This document shows, one piece after another, positions 24,281 through 25,545 of a stretch of 25,545 bases of DNA. A program made the position numbers and the translations under genes. Source of the stretch: Chara braunii. Its lineage: Eukaryota; Streptophyta; Charophyceae; Charales; Characeae. The notes beneath the pieces are model-generated. The model saw nothing but the letters and a program-made list of their open reading frames with translations. It had not been told where the DNA came from and ran no database searches. Numbering within the stretch: position 1 is the first letter of the stretch; each line of letters begins with the position of its first letter. The stretch spans positions 2,052,107-2,077,651 of the forward strand of contig BFEA01000132.1 of assembly GCA_003427395.1 (NCBI GenBank), read 5' to 3'.

Positions 24281-24745
24281 CTACAAGGTCGTGACATGAT
24301 TACTCATCCGAGTCTTTGTTCTAAAATTCATACTAGGCGAAAAACTAGTAATGAGCGACTTTTCTGCAGCTTCATTTGTAGTTACCCCATTTACGAGAGG
24401 CTCCATAACATATTTCCATACACCAAATGCCCAGAGCCATCGGTACAATCGAGGAGACAACCCGTCACCTTTAGCCTTGACCGTTCTAAGGTGCTCGGCC
24501 CGCACGGAGCAACTGATACAGTGAGGTCTGCACCATAGAGAGGTCAACAAGTACACCGTAAGACCGGACTGCCATGCATCCCAATCCACCTTAGTCAACA
24601 GGGACACGAACTTCGCCATCCACAAAATTTCACCCAACAGGGCCAAAGCCACAAAGCATAGAGTGGCACATACATCGTATAGTAGCCTGAGGCACGGTGA
24701 GCCCCCGAATACCCATGCCATGTGCCGCAAACACATACGCTCCAA
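24281..24745 (-). CDS. Hypothetical protein fragment with hydrophobic segment
   Basis: This 154-codon minus frame has a clear hydrophobic stretch at residues 19-50 (LLYDVCATLCFVALALLGEI and on to FVSLL), compatible with a membrane segment. A second, weaker one (LTVYLLTSLWC) lies around residue 62. The C-terminal third is polar. I recognise no family. The region is not similar to other repeats in the window. Against it: an overlapping minus frame (24595-24864), no clear splice or promoter evidence, and decay all around. It could be an exon, a retroelement piece or chance. Confidence 0.22.
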   Translation of the reverse strand: MERMCLRHMAWVFGGSPCLRLLYDVCATLCFVALALLGEILWMAKFVSLLTKVDWDAWQSGLTVYLLTSLWCRPHCISCSVRAEHLRTVKAKGDGLSPRLYRWLWAFGVWKYVMEPLVNGVTTNEAAEKSLITSFSPSMNFRTKTRMSNHVTTL

Positions 24746-24937
24746 GAGGTTGGACCATAGCTTAAATCAGCATCATGGAGCAAGTCACTTGCAAGGTGTC
24801 CATTCCGCCTCCAGGCTACTTGACGGCGAGGGCGTAGGAGTGAACACAAACTCCGTAGCTTCAATGATACGCTAAATAGTAGGGATTTAGTGTTGTAGGT
24901 AACCCCTTTATTGGCGCAGATAACCTTAAGTTGGTCC

Positions 24938-25453
24938 TTATTTTTTAGGTCTCAGCAAACATCTCTGCATAAGGACATAAACCAGCATGCCTTCAGGTCT
25001 GCTACCAGCATAAACTTTAGTCCGACCTCGTTCCTCGGCCATCTTGGAGGATTCACTAATTGTCGGCGGATCCTCCACTGACCCAGCACCATGATGAAAA
25101 ACCGGTTGACGGAAGGCACGCCGCTCACAAGGCTCGGCAGGCGCTTCTCCCTTTCTCTTCTCTATACGGTCTATACCTTGTAAAGTTACAGCAGTCCCCT
25201 CGTCACATGAAGTTGTGAGCCCACGGAAAATCGCGGGACGGGCGGAACCGGAGCAGGTCGTCGCGTGAGGGCGGGACGGGCGAAACCGGAGGAGGGCGTT
25301 GCCTGCGGCGAGGCGAAACGCCGCAGGGCCCGTGGGAAAAAGGGTGTGCCCACAAGATTCCGTGTGCCAGGGCATCGCCACGAGAATCCACTCGTCGATT
25401 CGCACCGAGGATAATTCGTGATTCGCACCCACGGGAATCCGTGGGACGGGCAC
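24938..25453 (-). CDS. Hypothetical ORF, 171 codons
   Basis: The N-terminal half is GC-rich and Arg/Pro-rich and overlaps a hairpin-bearing repeat region (25220-25450). The C-terminal half (PPTISESSKMAEERGRTKVY ... VLMQRCLLRPKK) has ordinary codon composition and could be a terminal exon. No domain is recognised. Competing minus frames cover the first half. I rate it as possible only. Confidence 0.22.
   Translation of the reverse strand: MPVPRIPVGANHELSSVRIDEWILVAMPWHTESCGHTLFPTGPAAFRLAAGNALLRFRPSRPHATTCSGSARPAIFRGLTTSCDEGTAVTLQGIDRIEKRKGEAPAEPCERRAFRQPVFHHGAGSVEDPPTISESSKMAEERGRTKVYAGSRPEGMLVYVLMQRCLLRPKK
25219..25450. repeat. GC-rich hairpin and direct-repeat region
   Basis: GCGGGACGGGCGGAACCGGA (25233) recurs as GCGGGACGGGCGAAACCGGA (25271), 38 bp apart. 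CCCACGG-GAAT-CCGTGGG (25428-25445) is a perfect 7-bp stem with a 4-nt loop followed by GACGGGC. A related imperfect form (CCCACGGAAAATCGCGGGAC) is at 25219-25238. Confidence 0.75.
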
Positions 25454-25490
25454 AGGCAGAGTGAGGTGGGGGGGGGCGTGCAGAGGGAAG

Positions 25491-25492
<2 letters not shown>

Positions 25493-25545
<53 letters not shown>
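25493..25545. repeat. (GT)n microsatellite reaching the window end
   Basis: An uninterrupted GT dinucleotide run of 53 bases continues to the last base of the window. Confidence 0.98.

Overview
The window is repeat-dense eukaryotic nuclear DNA with no recognisable host gene of known function. Evidence for a eukaryote: decayed LINE (non-LTR) retrotransposons of a zf-RVT-bearing type, a broken Ty3/gypsy pol, A-tailed short repeats, a probable non-autonomous hAT-like DNA element, and long microsatellites. I see no operons, rRNA, convincing tRNA or CRISPR. The LINE type and the (AAC)n-encoded Asn-rich ORF would suit a large plant or streptophyte-algal genome (a charophyte such as Chara is my guess). 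Nothing here proves the species.

Layout. 1-4790: copies of a short dispersed repeat (family R1), a 42-bp tandem repeat, a minus-strand LINE 3' part (about 914-2430) ending in a stem-loop module and A-rich tail, a 940-bp hAT-like element with an 8-bp target duplication (2564-3503), and more R1 units. 4795-6819: a minus LINE fragment next to a plus LINE fragment, cut off at 6820 by a perfect 38-bp palindrome equal to two head-to-head Tn5 mosaic ends, a library-adapter artefact. 6858-8928: minus-strand gypsy pol (integrase, PHD-like half-finger, RNase H, RT C-terminal part), bounded by the adapter on one side and an ambiguous base on the other. 9480-11600: degenerate (ATC)n DNA alternating with two further R1 copies. 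11600-13280: stem-loop copies including a 47-bp tandem expansion. 13283-14365: Asn/Asp-rich ORF. 14780-17070: microsatellites, an RT fragment and a second A-tailed repeat (S2). 17190-17770: LINE fragment. 18210-18358: long foldback hairpin. 19870-23454: the longest LINE copy, with a mutated catalytic motif and many stops. 23457-25545: another stem-loop/poly(A) unit, two weak hypothetical ORFs, GC-rich hairpins and a terminal (GT)n.

The most interesting signal is a recurrent 3'-end RNA-like module. Stem-loop 1 is 19 nt, a 6-bp stem with a 7-nt loop. Stem-loop 2 is 22-23 nt. In four copies a stem-loop 3 with a shared loop follows. Poly(A) then follows in most copies. The module occurs about a dozen times on both strands and shows compensatory stem changes. 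By analogy with stringent LINE/SINE pairs it may be the 3' recognition structure of the resident LINE and its non-autonomous partners. That is inference.
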